From positions 1 to 42,655 of the forward strand of contig CAIOFF010000006.1 of NCBI GenBank assembly GCA_903857495.1: a DNA stretch of 42,655 bases. The letters run 5' to 3'. The DNA is from an uncultured Holophagaceae bacterium. Its GTDB lineage: Bacteria; Acidobacteriota; Holophagae; Holophagales; Holophagaceae. The position numbers and the translations under genes were made by a program. Shown in pieces: positions 9,499 to 17,252 of the stretch. The first letter of the stretch is position 1. Each line of letters starts with the position of its first letter. The notes beneath the pieces are model-generated. The model did no database searches. It was not told the origin of the DNA and saw nothing but the letters and a program-made list of their open reading frames with translations.

Positions 9499-9568
9499 GG
9501 ACTGCGGGCAGCCTCATTCACGGACAAGCTCCTGCCCGTTCATACTCGGACAGGATTCGGAGCCGCTG

Positions 9569-10774
9569 ATGAACGTCCTTCCAGGCCAGGCCAGCAGCGC
9601 GGAGGGGCAGGGCGGGAAGGATCCCTTCCTGCGCATCCAGCTGCTGGTGTTCGCGCTGGTGGCGGCGGTGTTCACCACGGTCTACATCCCCCAGCCGGTG
9701 CTGCCGGTGCTGCGGCTGGAGTTCGGTGTGGCGGAGGGCGTGGCCTCCCGCACGGTGTCCGCGGTGGTGCTGGGCATGGCCCTGGCGAACCTGCCCTTCG
9801 GCGCCCTGGCAGACCGGCTGCCCATCCGCCGCATCCTGCTCACGGGCGGCCTGGTGGTGGCGGTCTGCGGGCTGGCCTCGGCCCTGGCGCCCAGCCTGGA
9901 GCTGCTGGTGGCAGCGCGCTTCGTCCAGGGGCTGTTCATACCCGCGCTGACCACCTGCCTCGCGGCCTACCTGGCCCGCGTGATGCCGGTGGGCCGCCTG
10001 AACGTGGTGATGGGCACCTACGTGTCGGCCACGGTGCTGGGGGGCCTCTCCGGCCGCCTGCTGGCGGGGGTCCTCATGCCCGCCGCGCACTGGCGCTGGG
10101 CCTTCTTCCTGGCCTCGGCCCTGCTGATCGCCGCGGCCCTGGCGGCCTACGCGGGCCTGCCTGTGGAGCCGGACGAGGGTCCCGTGGCCCGGGACACCAC
10201 CCGCTTCCGGGACGTGCTGCTGCGCCACGACCTGATCCGCCTCTACGCGGTGGGGGCCGGCGCCTACTTCGTCTTCTCCTCGATCTTCAACTACCTGCCC
10301 TTCTACCTCTACGGCGCGCCGTTCCACTGGTCCACCCGGGCCGTGACGCTGCTCTACCTGTCCTACGTCATGGGCGTGGTGGCGGGGCCTCTCGCGGGGC
10401 GCCTGAGCAATGCCATCGGCAACGGCACGGCCATGGTGGCGGGAACCCTGGTGCTCGGCGGGGGCGTGGCGCTCACGCTGGTGCCCCGGGGCTGGGCCAT
10501 GGCCGCGGCGCTGACGCTGGTGTGCGCGGGCTTCTTCACGGTCCACGCCGCGGCGGCCGGGGCCCTCAACCGCAAGCTGCAGGCGGGCCGGGGCCGCGCC
10601 AACGCCTTCTACGTGCTGTTCTACTACCTGGGCGGGGCCGCGGGCATCACCCTCAGCGGCCACGGCTACCACGCCCGGGGCTGGCACGGGGTGGTGGGGC
10701 TCTGCGCCGCGGCGCTGCTGGTGCCCCTGGGCACCGGGTTCATGGAGCGGCGGGCCGCCGCGGCGAAGGCCTGA
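9569..10774 (+). CDS. MFS transporter, YnfM/arabinose-efflux-like
   Basis: A 401-residue integral membrane protein with about 12 hydrophobic segments. The MFS signature between helices 2 and 3 is visible as GALADRLPIRR (about residues 71-81). The first helix context YIPQPVLPVLRLEF and the overall pattern resemble the YnfM-like drug:H+ antiporter branch (12-TM). It likely exports a small molecule using the proton gradient; the substrate cannot be inferred. A GGAG sits about 8 bases before the ATG. The 3' end overlaps the convergent EamA-family gene by 35 bp. Confidence 0.88.
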   Translation: MNVLPGQASSAEGQGGKDPFLRIQLLVFALVAAVFTTVYIPQPVLPVLRLEFGVAEGVASRTVSAVVLGMALANLPFGALADRLPIRRILLTGGLVVAVCGLASALAPSLELLVAARFVQGLFIPALTTCLAAYLARVMPVGRLNVVMGTYVSATVLGGLSGRLLAGVLMPAAHWRWAFFLASALLIAAALAAYAGLPVEPDEGPVARDTTRFRDVLLRHDLIRLYAVGAGAYFVFSSIFNYLPFYLYGAPFHWSTRAVTLLYLSYVMGVVAGPLAGRLSNAIGNGTAMVAGTLVLGGGVALTLVPRGWAMAAALTLVCAGFFTVHAAAAGALNRKLQAGRGRANAFYVLFYYLGGAAGITLSGHGYHARGWHGVVGLCAAALLVPLGTGFMERRAAAAKA

Positions 10775-11615
10775 GGGTGTACCAGGCGATGGTGGCGAGG
10801 ATCAGCACGCCGCCCGCCAGGGCGTAGGGGGAAGGCCGCTCGCCCACGCCCAGGAACACCCACACGGGGTTCAGCACCGCCTCCAGGGTGCCCGTCACCA
10901 CCGCGGCGGTGGCCGAGAGCCGCTTCATGCCCGCGTTGAACAGCAGGTAGGCCAGGCCGATCTGGAAGACGCCGAGGTAGAGCAGCATCCCGGACTGGAG
11001 GGGCGTGGGCCGCAGTCCCGGCAGCGCGAAGGGGAGGCAGAGGGCCGCCACCAGCAGGTTGCCGAGGATGATGGCGCTGATGGGATCGGCCTCCGGCTGC
11101 CGCTCCCGCTTGAGCTTGAGCGTCAGGGCGAAGAGGGCCAGGCAGACGCCGGAGATGACCGCCAGCGCATTCCCGGTGAAGCTGCCTGCCTCGAAGCGGC
11201 CCACGAAGAACAGCCCCATGGCGCCCAGGCAGAGCGCCACGGCCACCAGGTCGCGGCCCTGGAGCGACCGCTTCGTGACCCACGGCTCCAGGAACACCAG
11301 GTAGATGGGCGCGGAGAACTGCAGGAAGATCGCGTTCGCGGCGGTGGTGAGCTTGGTGGCGGCCACGAAGAGGATCAGGACGCCGGCGTAGGAGGCGGCG
11401 CAGGCCAGGGAGAGGCCGTCCGGCCGCGGGAAGGGGCGGCCGCCCCGCAGGCGCACCACGACGGCCATGGTGAGGGCCGCCACCAGGCTGCGGACGCCAG
11501 CGATCTGGAGAGGGCCCAGGGGCAGGGCCTTGATGAAGAGCCCGCTGGAGCTCCAGAGGAGGGCCGCCGCGGCCACCAGGGCCGCGCCCCGCAGATGTTC
11601 CCGGTGGCCTGTCAT
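10740..11615 (-). CDS. EamA-family (DMT superfamily) transporter
   Basis: A 291-residue protein with ten predicted membrane helices arranged as two EamA repeats (about 10-140 and 155-285). The start of the first repeat (LLWSSSGLFIKAL) and the conserved FLEPVxxxL-like segment (YLVFLEPWVTK) are typical of this family. Members export amino acids, nucleosides or other metabolites; specificity is not visible. It is divergent from hypC (64 bp apart) and convergent with the MFS gene, with which it shares 35 bp at the 3' ends. It is therefore probably a single-gene transcript. Confidence 0.88.
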   Translation of the reverse strand: MTGHREHLRGAALVAAAALLWSSSGLFIKALPLGPLQIAGVRSLVAALTMAVVVRLRGGRPFPRPDGLSLACAASYAGVLILFVAATKLTTAANAIFLQFSAPIYLVFLEPWVTKRSLQGRDLVAVALCLGAMGLFFVGRFEAGSFTGNALAVISGVCLALFALTLKLKRERQPEADPISAIILGNLLVAALCLPFALPGLRPTPLQSGMLLYLGVFQIGLAYLLFNAGMKRLSATAAVVTGTLEAVLNPVWVFLGVGERPSPYALAGGVLILATIAWYTLRPSPRRPAAP

Positions 11616-11679
11616 GGATCTATTGGAGCACGGGGCTGGATAGGGCTACCCTGATCCCCACCCCCCCCAGGAGTCCCGC

Positions 11680-11922
11680 ATGTGCCTTGGCGTTCCCGGC
11701 CAGATCCTCGACGTGGTGGAATCGCCCCTGCGCCTGGGGCGCGTCGCCTTCGGCTCCACCGTCAAGGAGATCAGCCTCGCCTGCGTGCCGGATGCGGGGC
11801 CGGGGGCCTGGGTCGTGGTCCACGCGGGCCTGGCCCTGGATCAGCTGGATGAGGCCGAGGCCATGCACATGCTGGCGTGCCTGAACGCGCTGGCGGAGGC
11901 CGGGGAGCAGGAGGAGGCTTGA
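11680..11922 (+). CDS. hypC: [NiFe] hydrogenase assembly chaperone HypC
   Basis: An 80-residue protein starting MCLGVPGQI, the invariant HypC/HybG/HupF N-terminus. Cys2 binds the iron that is being fitted with its CN and CO ligands. HypC carries this Fe(CN)2CO unit with HypD and delivers it to the large-subunit precursor in the cytoplasm. Length and sequence are normal for the family. AGGAG lies 5-6 bases before the ATG. It is the first gene of the hydrogenase block and is translationally coupled to hypD, whose start overlaps its stop. Confidence 0.95.
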   Translation: MCLGVPGQILDVVESPLRLGRVAFGSTVKEISLACVPDAGPGAWVVVHAGLALDQLDEAEAMHMLACLNALAEAGEQEEA

Positions 11923-13016
11923 GGTTCGTCGAGGAGTTCCGCGATGGGCGCAAGGCCCAGGCCCTGGGCGAGGCCGTCCGCCGCAGGGTGACGCGCCCCT
12001 GGACGCTGATGGAAGTCTGTGGCGGCCAGACCCACGCCATCGTCCGCTTTGGCCTCGATGAGCTGCTGCCCAGGGAGCTGACCCTGGTGCACGGCCCCGG
12101 CTGCCCCGTCTGCGTGACGCCCGTGGCCATCATCGACCAGGCCCTGGCCATCGCCGCCCGCCCTGAGGTCACCTTCTGCTCCTTCGGGGACATGCTGCGG
12201 GTGCCGGGCAGCGCCGAGGACCTGTTCTCCGTGAAGAGCCGCGGCGGGGACGTGCGGGTGGTCTACTCGCCTCTGGATGCCGTGGCCCTGGCCCGGCAGC
12301 TGCCGGAGCGGCAGATAGTCTTCTTCGCGGTGGGCTTCGAGACCACCGCCCCCGGCAACGCCCTGGCCGTGGCCCAGGCCGCGGACGAGGGTCTGGCGAA
12401 CTTCTCGATCCTGGTGAGCCACGTGCGGGTGCCGCCCGCCATCGAGGCGCTCATGGCCTCGCCCCAGTGCCGCGTGGACGCCTTCCTGGCCGCGGGCCAC
12501 GTCTGCAGCGTCATGGGCACCGAGGAATACCATCCCCTGGCCGCCCGATTCCGGGTGCCCATCGTGGTGACGGCCTTCGAGCCGCTGGACCTGCTGCAGG
12601 GCATCCTCATGGCGGTGACTCAGCTGGAAGAGGGCCGTGCGGAAGTGGAGAACCAGTATTCGCGGCTGGTGAAGGCCGGCGGCAACCGGCCCGCCCAGGC
12701 GCTGATCCAGCGGGTCTTTCAGGTGGTGGACCGCACCTGGCGCGGCATCGGCCCCATCCCGGCCAGCGGCTTCGGCCTCCGGCCGGAGCTTGCGGCCTTC
12801 GATGCGGCCCTCCGCTTCGGGGTGCAGGACGTCGGTGGCGCCGAGTCCCCGGACTGCCAGAGCGGTCTGGTCCTCCAGGGCCTGCTGAAGCCCCCCCAGT
12901 GCCCCGCTTTTGGCACCCTCTGCACCCCGGACCACCCCCTGGGGGCCACCATGGTCTCCTCCGAGGGGGCCTGCGCGGCCTACTACCGCTACCGGCGCTT
13001 CGACCCGGCGCACTGA
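11919..13016 (+). CDS. hypD: [NiFe] hydrogenase maturation factor HypD
   Basis: The protein has the HypD hallmarks: EVCGGQTHA near the N-terminus, [10 protein letters not shown], and conserved cysteines in the C-terminal part ([19 protein letters not shown]) that hold the [4Fe-4S] cluster. HypD is the scaffold on which the Fe(CN)2CO moiety is assembled with HypC and HypE. I place the start at TTG 11919, which overlaps the hypC stop as TTGA and is preceded by a strong GCAGGAGGAGG. This gives 365 residues beginning (M)RFVEEFRDG, matching family N-termini. An upstream ATG at 11877 in the same frame would add 14 Gly-rich residues and looks wrong. Confidence 0.93.
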   Translation: MRFVEEFRDGRKAQALGEAVRRRVTRPWTLMEVCGGQTHAIVRFGLDELLPRELTLVHGPGCPVCVTPVAIIDQALAIAARPEVTFCSFGDMLRVPGSAEDLFSVKSRGGDVRVVYSPLDAVALARQLPERQIVFFAVGFETTAPGNALAVAQAADEGLANFSILVSHVRVPPAIEALMASPQCRVDAFLAAGHVCSVMGTEEYHPLAARFRVPIVVTAFEPLDLLQGILMAVTQLEEGRAEVENQYSRLVKAGGNRPAQALIQRVFQVVDRTWRGIGPIPASGFGLRPELAAFDAALRFGVQDVGGAESPDCQSGLVLQGLLKPPQCPAFGTLCTPDHPLGATMVSSEGACAAYYRYRRFDPAH

Positions 13017-13049
13017 ACAGCGGACTCGCCTGGCCGGCGAAATACTTGT

Positions 13050-13065
13050 TGTGACAAAAGTCACA
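13050..13065. promoter_or_regulatory. CRP/FNR-family binding site candidate
   Basis: TGTGACAAAAGTCACA is a perfect palindrome that matches the CRP consensus TGTGA-N6-TCACA. It sits in the only sizeable non-coding gap of the hydrogenase block, about 70 bp upstream of a TTGACA element and 157 bp before the small-subunit gene. With a start site near 13155 its centre would be about 97 bp upstream, in the range of class I activation. Which member of the CRP/FNR family binds is unknown. Confidence 0.55.
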
Positions 13066-13119
13066 CCAGGCAAGACGGGGCTATTTGCGCATTTGTTCCG
13101 GGAAATTGCAGGACACGGC

Positions 13120-13148
13120 TTGACAGCCCTCGGTCTGCTCCTAGGTTA
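13120..13148 (+). promoter_or_regulatory. sigma-70-type promoter candidate for the hydrogenase structural genes
   Basis: A consensus -35 box TTGACA (13120-13125) is followed after 16-17 bp by TAGGTT/AGGTTA (13142-13148) as a weak -10 box. The region 13141-13195 is AT-rich compared with the surroundings (for example AATTATATATCTTTAGA). That gives a leader of about 65 bases before the small-subunit ATG at 13222, which has GAGGAGG just upstream. A second -10 in the TATATATCT stretch is possible. Confidence 0.4.
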
Positions 13149-13221
13149 ACTCTAACTGTTCCCCCAATTATATATCTTTAGACGCAGTCTCAATTCTTGG
13201 GCCCATGGCCGAGGAGGCAGC

Positions 13222-14340
13222 ATGCCACGAGCAGGAAACTCCCTGTGGGAGGTGATGCGGGAGAAGGGCTACAGCCGGCGGGACTTCATGCAGTTCTGCA
13301 CCTTCGCCGCCACCGCCGCGGGCCTCGGGACCAACGCTTCGGCCGCCGTGGCCAAGGCCTTCGAGAAGAAGGACCGGCCGCCGGTGCTGTGGCTCCACTT
13401 CCAGGAGTGCACCTGCTGCAGTGAGTCTTTCATCCGCGCCTCGCACCCCATGGTGGCGGACGTCCTGCTGGATGCCATCTCCCTGGACTATGACGAGACC
13501 CTCCAGGCCGCTGCGGGCCACCAGGCCGAGAAGTGCAAGGCCGACGTCATGAAGGCCTACGCCGGGAAGTACATCCTTCTGGTGGAAGGCTCCGTGCCCA
13601 CCAAGGAGAACGGAGTCTTCTGTATGATCGGGGGCCGCACCGCCGAGGACATCCTGAAGGAGGCCGCCGCCGGCGCCGCCGCCATCGTGGCCTGGGGCAA
13701 CTGCGCCTCCTACGGCTGCGTGCAGGCCGCGAAGCCCAATCCCACCGGGGCCACGGCCATCCAGAAGCTGGTGAACAAGCCAGTCATCAACGTGCCCGGA
13801 TGTCCGCCCATTGCCGATGTGATGGTGGCCATCGTCACCCACATCCTCATGTTCGGCCGCATGCCGGAGCTGGACTCCCAGGGGCGCCCCAAGGAGTTCT
13901 ACTCCCGGCGCGTCCACGACACCTGCTACCGCCGCCCCTACTACGACGCTGGCCTCTTCGTGGAAGTCTTCGACGACGACAACGCCCGCAAGGGCTACTG
14001 CCTCTACAAGATGGGCTGCCGCGGGCCGCTCACCTACAACGCCTGCGCAGTCACCAAGTGGAACGGGGGCACCAGCTATCCCATCCAGTCCGGTCACGGC
14101 TGCCTGGGCTGCAGCGAGAACGGCTTCTGGGACAACGGACCCTTCTACCGGCACCTGCCCTCCTTCCCGGGCTTCGGCATCGAGTCCACGGCGGACACCG
14201 TGGGCCTGACCCTGGGTGCCGCCGCCGCCGTCGGGGTGGCGGCCCACGCCGTCTCCACGAACATCCGCAAGCGGAAGCTGATCCACGACCAGGTGGTCGA
14301 GGCCGTCAAAGACACGCCTGACAGCAAAGAGGTGGAGTAA
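13222..14340 (+). CDS. hyaA: [NiFe] hydrogenase small subunit, oxygen-tolerant group 1d type
   Basis: A 372-residue precursor with a Tat signal (SRRDFMQFC, residues 18-26) and a C-terminal membrane anchor (about 325-345). The proximal cluster motif is ECTCCSES (Cys63, Cys65, Cys66), with NCASYGC (Cys161, Cys166) and PGCPP (Cys194). This is the six-cysteine set (equivalents of Cys17, 19, 20, 115, 120 and 149 of E. coli Hyd-1) that carries a [4Fe-3S] cluster in oxygen-tolerant hydrogenases. The distal cluster ligands are His232, Cys235, Cys260 and Cys266. The medial [3Fe-4S] cluster uses Cys275, Cys294 and Cys297. The subunit conducts electrons from the NiFe site to cytochrome b outside the cytoplasmic membrane. 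GAGGAGG precedes the ATG. The stop overlaps the large-subunit start. Confidence 0.95.
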   Translation: MPRAGNSLWEVMREKGYSRRDFMQFCTFAATAAGLGTNASAAVAKAFEKKDRPPVLWLHFQECTCCSESFIRASHPMVADVLLDAISLDYDETLQAAAGHQAEKCKADVMKAYAGKYILLVEGSVPTKENGVFCMIGGRTAEDILKEAAAGAAAIVAWGNCASYGCVQAAKPNPTGATAIQKLVNKPVINVPGCPPIADVMVAIVTHILMFGRMPELDSQGRPKEFYSRRVHDTCYRRPYYDAGLFVEVFDDDNARKGYCLYKMGCRGPLTYNACAVTKWNGGTSYPIQSGHGCLGCSENGFWDNGPFYRHLPSFPGFGIESTADTVGLTLGAAAAVGVAAHAVSTNIRKRKLIHDQVVEAVKDTPDSKEVE

Positions 14341-16058
14341 TGAGCAACCGCATCGTCATTGACCCCGTCACCCGCATCGAGGGTCATCTTCGCATCGAGG
14401 CGGTGGTCGAGAATGGCGTGGTGACGGACGCCTTCAGCGCCGGCACCATGGTCCGCGGCATCGAGAAGATCCTCAAGGGGCGCGACCCCCGCGATGCCTG
14501 GGCCTTCACCGAGCGCGTCTGCGGCGTGTGCACCACCGTGCATGCCCTCGCCAGCGTGCGGTCTGTGGAGGACGCCCTGGGCATCACCGTCCCCAAGAAC
14601 GCGGAGCTGGTGCGCAACCTCATGTTCTGCGCCCAGTTCGTCCAGGACCACGTGGTGCACTTCTACCACCTGCACGCCCTGGACTGGGTGGACGTGGTCA
14701 GCATGCTCAAGGCCGACCCCGTGGCCACCTCGAAGCTGGCCCAGTCGCTGAGCCCCTGGCCCAAGTCCAACCCCGGCCACTTCGCCGCGGTGCAGAGCCG
14801 CATGAAGAAGTTCGTGGAGAGCGGCCAGCTGGGCATCTTCGCCAACGGCTACTGGGGCCACAAGGCCTACAAGCTGCCGCCGGAAGTGAACCTCCTGGCC
14901 GTGTCCCACTACCTGGACGCCCTGGAGTGGCAGAAGGAGCTCGTCAAGATCCACGCCATCTTCGGCGGCAAGAACCCCCACCCGAACTACCTGGTCGGCG
15001 GGGTGCCCTGCTCCTTCAACCTCGAGGAAGTGAACGCCATCAACACCGAGCGGCTGAACCATGTGGGCAGCCTCATCAAGGACGCCATCACCTTCGTCGA
15101 GCAGGTCTACGTCCCGGACCTCCTGGCCATCGCCAGCTTCTACAAGGACTGGGGCGCCATCGGTGGCGGCCTGAAGAACTACCTGGCCTACGGCGATCTG
15201 CCCACGAAGGGCTACAACGACCCGAGCTCGTACCTGCTGCCCCGGGGCGCCATCCTCGACCGCAACCTCAACGAGATCCACGAGGTCAACGGGAAGGACG
15301 CCAACGAGATCAAGGAATACATCAGCCACTCCTGGTATCAGTACGGCGGCGGCGACGGCGTGGGCCTGCACCCCTTCAAGGGCGAGACCGAGTTCAACTA
15401 CACCGGCCCCAAGCCGCCCTTCGAGCACCTCAACACCGACGGCAAGTACTCCTGGCTGAAGACGCCGCGGTGGAAGGACCATGCCATGGAAGTGGGTCCC
15501 CTCTCCCGCATGCTGGTGGCCTATGCCAAGGGCAACACCGACGTGAAGGAGCTGGTGGGTGGCGTGCTGAAGCAGCTCAACGTGCCGATTACGGCGCTCT
15601 TCTCGACCCTGGGCCGCACCGCCGCCCGCGGCGTGGAGACCCAGGTCGTGGCCCACTGGATGAAGGGCTTCTACGATGACCTGGTGACCAACCTCAAGAA
15701 CGGCGAGCGCAAGACCTTCAACCCCTACCACTGGGAGCCCGACACCTGGCCCGCCACCGCCGAGGGCGTGGGCATGACCGAGGCGCCCCGCGGCGCCCTG
15801 GCCCACTGGATCAGCATCAAGGACCGGGTCATCGACAACTACCAGCTGGTGGTCCCGAGCACCTGGAACGCCTCGCCCCGGGATGCCAAGGGCCAGCGCT
15901 CCTCCTACGAGGAGGCCCTCATCGGCACCCCCGTCGCCAACCTCGAGCAGCCCGTGGAGATCCTCCGGACCATCCACTCCTTCGATCCCTGCCTCGCCTG
16001 CGCGGTGCACCTCTACGATCCCTCCGGAAAGCACATCCACCAGGTGCAGTTCAACTGA
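14340..16058 (+). CDS. hyaB: [NiFe] hydrogenase large subunit
   Basis: A 572-residue catalytic subunit. The N-terminal nickel-binding motif is RVCGVCTTVHA (Cys61, Cys64) and the C-terminal one is DPCLACAVH (Cys551, Cys554, His557). All four ligands of the NiFe(CN)2CO centre are present. The last 15 residues (558-572, LYDPSGKHIHQVQFN) form the peptide that the maturation protease removes after His557 once nickel is inserted. It has no export signal and should cross the membrane bound to the Tat-bearing small subunit. The ATG overlaps the small-subunit stop (TAATG), indicating coupled translation. Length is normal for group 1 enzymes. Confidence 0.96.
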   Translation: MSNRIVIDPVTRIEGHLRIEAVVENGVVTDAFSAGTMVRGIEKILKGRDPRDAWAFTERVCGVCTTVHALASVRSVEDALGITVPKNAELVRNLMFCAQFVQDHVVHFYHLHALDWVDVVSMLKADPVATSKLAQSLSPWPKSNPGHFAAVQSRMKKFVESGQLGIFANGYWGHKAYKLPPEVNLLAVSHYLDALEWQKELVKIHAIFGGKNPHPNYLVGGVPCSFNLEEVNAINTERLNHVGSLIKDAITFVEQVYVPDLLAIASFYKDWGAIGGGLKNYLAYGDLPTKGYNDPSSYLLPRGAILDRNLNEIHEVNGKDANEIKEYISHSWYQYGGGDGVGLHPFKGETEFNYTGPKPPFEHLNTDGKYSWLKTPRWKDHAMEVGPLSRMLVAYAKGNTDVKELVGGVLKQLNVPITALFSTLGRTAARGVETQVVAHWMKGFYDDLVTNLKNGERKTFNPYHWEPDTWPATAEGVGMTEAPRGALAHWISIKDRVIDNYQLVVPSTWNASPRDAKGQRSSYEEALIGTPVANLEQPVEILRTIHSFDPCLACAVHLYDPSGKHIHQVQFN

Positions 16059-16070
16059 GCGGAGGCCCTC

Positions 16071-16754
16071 ATGCCCTCAACACAGACCTACCGCAGGCTC
16101 TATGTCTGGGAAATGCCGGTGCGGCTCTACCACTGGCTGAACGCCCTGGCCATCGCCGTGCTGGCGGTGACCGGCTACCTCATCGGGCGGCCGTTCACCG
16201 TGGGCTATGCCCAGGAGGCCTCGTTCCAGTACTGGTTCGGCACGGTGCGCTTCCTGCACTTCATGGCCGGCTACGTATTCCTCTTCAACATGCTGGTCCG
16301 GACCTACTGGGGCTTCGTGGGCAACCGCTTCGCCTCCTGGGACAAGTTCATCCCCCTGAACCGCCAGGCCTGGCGGGACATCGTGGAGGTGCTGCGCATC
16401 GACATCCTCCAGACCCGGGGCACGGGGCCCATCCACATCGGCCACAACCGCCTGGCGGGGCTCATCTACTTCGTCACCTTCTTCATCTTCATGTTCCAGG
16501 GCCTTACGGGCTTCGCGCTCTACGGACCCATGAGCCACTCGGTCTTCGGCAACCTGGCCGCCTGGGTGGTGCCCCTCATGGGCAGCGAGGCGGTGGTGCG
16601 CCAGTGGCACCACGCGATGCTCTGGTTCTACGTGCTGTTCACCCTGGTACACGTCTACCTGGTCTTCTACCACGACTATGTGGAGGGCCGCGGCACCACC
16701 TCCTCCATGGTCGGCGGCTGGAAGTTCGAGCGGGAAGACCGGCTTGATGACTGA
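16071..16754 (+). CDS. hyaC: Ni/Fe-hydrogenase b-type cytochrome subunit
   Basis: A 227-residue membrane protein with four hydrophobic helices (about 20-40, 57-80, 128-152, 178-202). Candidate haem ligands are His21 (RLYHWLNA), His63 (RFLHFMAG), His180/181 (QWHHAMLW), His194 and His201. This matches the HyaC/HupC/HoxZ family, which holds two b haems, anchors the hydrogenase dimer and passes electrons to quinone. It starts 12 bp after the large-subunit stop with GGAGG upstream and overlaps the protease gene by 8 bp. Complete and normal in length. Confidence 0.94.
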   Translation: MPSTQTYRRLYVWEMPVRLYHWLNALAIAVLAVTGYLIGRPFTVGYAQEASFQYWFGTVRFLHFMAGYVFLFNMLVRTYWGFVGNRFASWDKFIPLNRQAWRDIVEVLRIDILQTRGTGPIHIGHNRLAGLIYFVTFFIFMFQGLTGFALYGPMSHSVFGNLAAWVVPLMGSEAVVRQWHHAMLWFYVLFTLVHVYLVFYHDYVEGRGTTSSMVGGWKFEREDRLDD

Positions 16755-17211
16755 CGGCCGCACCCTGGTCCTCGGCATCGGCAACACCCTCCTCGGCGAC
16801 GAAGGGGTGGGGGTTGCCGTGGTCGATCAGCTGACCCGGGAGGGCGGCCTGCCCGGCCACGTGGACCTCCTGGACGGCGGCACTGGCAGCCTCGTGCTGC
16901 TGGAGCCCATGCGCGAGGCCGGGCGCATGATCCTGGTGGACGCCACCGCCGACGGCCAGCCGCCGGGCACGGTGCGGCGTCTGGAGCCCCGGTTCTCCTC
17001 GGAGTATCCCGCCAGCCTCACGGCCCACGACATCGGGCTGCGGGACCTGCTGGACAGCTTCTACATGCTGGGCGACGAGGTGCCGCAGGTGGTGCTCTTC
17101 GCCGTGTCCATCGACTGGCCGCAGGACATGCGCTGGGGTCTGAGCCCCGAGGTGGAGGCCGCCATGCCGGGGATCGCAGCCGCCGTCCGCGCGGAGTGCC
17201 TCCGGGCCTGA
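16747..17211 (+). CDS. hyaD: hydrogenase maturation endopeptidase (HyaD/HybD family)
   Basis: A 154-residue protein beginning MTDGRTLVLGIGNTLLGDEG, the family N-terminus. The three residues that bind nickel in HybD are present: Glu19 (GDEG), Asp65 (LVDA) and His94 (TAHDIGL). The enzyme cuts the 15-residue C-terminal peptide from the large-subunit precursor after nickel insertion. The start is ATG 16747, overlapping the cytochrome stop by 8 bp. An in-frame ATG at 16678 lies deep inside the cytochrome gene and would add an unrelated N-terminus. Confidence 0.93.
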   Translation: MTDGRTLVLGIGNTLLGDEGVGVAVVDQLTREGGLPGHVDLLDGGTGSLVLLEPMREAGRMILVDATADGQPPGTVRRLEPRFSSEYPASLTAHDIGLRDLLDSFYMLGDEVPQVVLFAVSIDWPQDMRWGLSPEVEAAMPGIAAAVRAECLRA

Positions 17212-17252
17212 GCGGCTTTCATGCGAAGCTGGAACACCCCCCCGGACGCCCC

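Noticed and set aside
9505-9538. Terminator hairpin after the esterase gene
   Set aside because: CGGGCAG/CTGCCCG pair over a 20-base loop without a T-run; too weak to call.
13100-13150. Sigma-54 promoter (GG-N10-GC) ahead of the hydrogenase genes
   Set aside because: No TGGCAC-N5-TTGC match was found; a sigma-70-type TTGACA box is the better fit.
14145-16040. A 631-residue minus-strand open frame over the hydrogenase large subunit
   Set aside because: Val/Gly/His-rich shadow with no domain; the plus-strand gene has all catalytic motifs.
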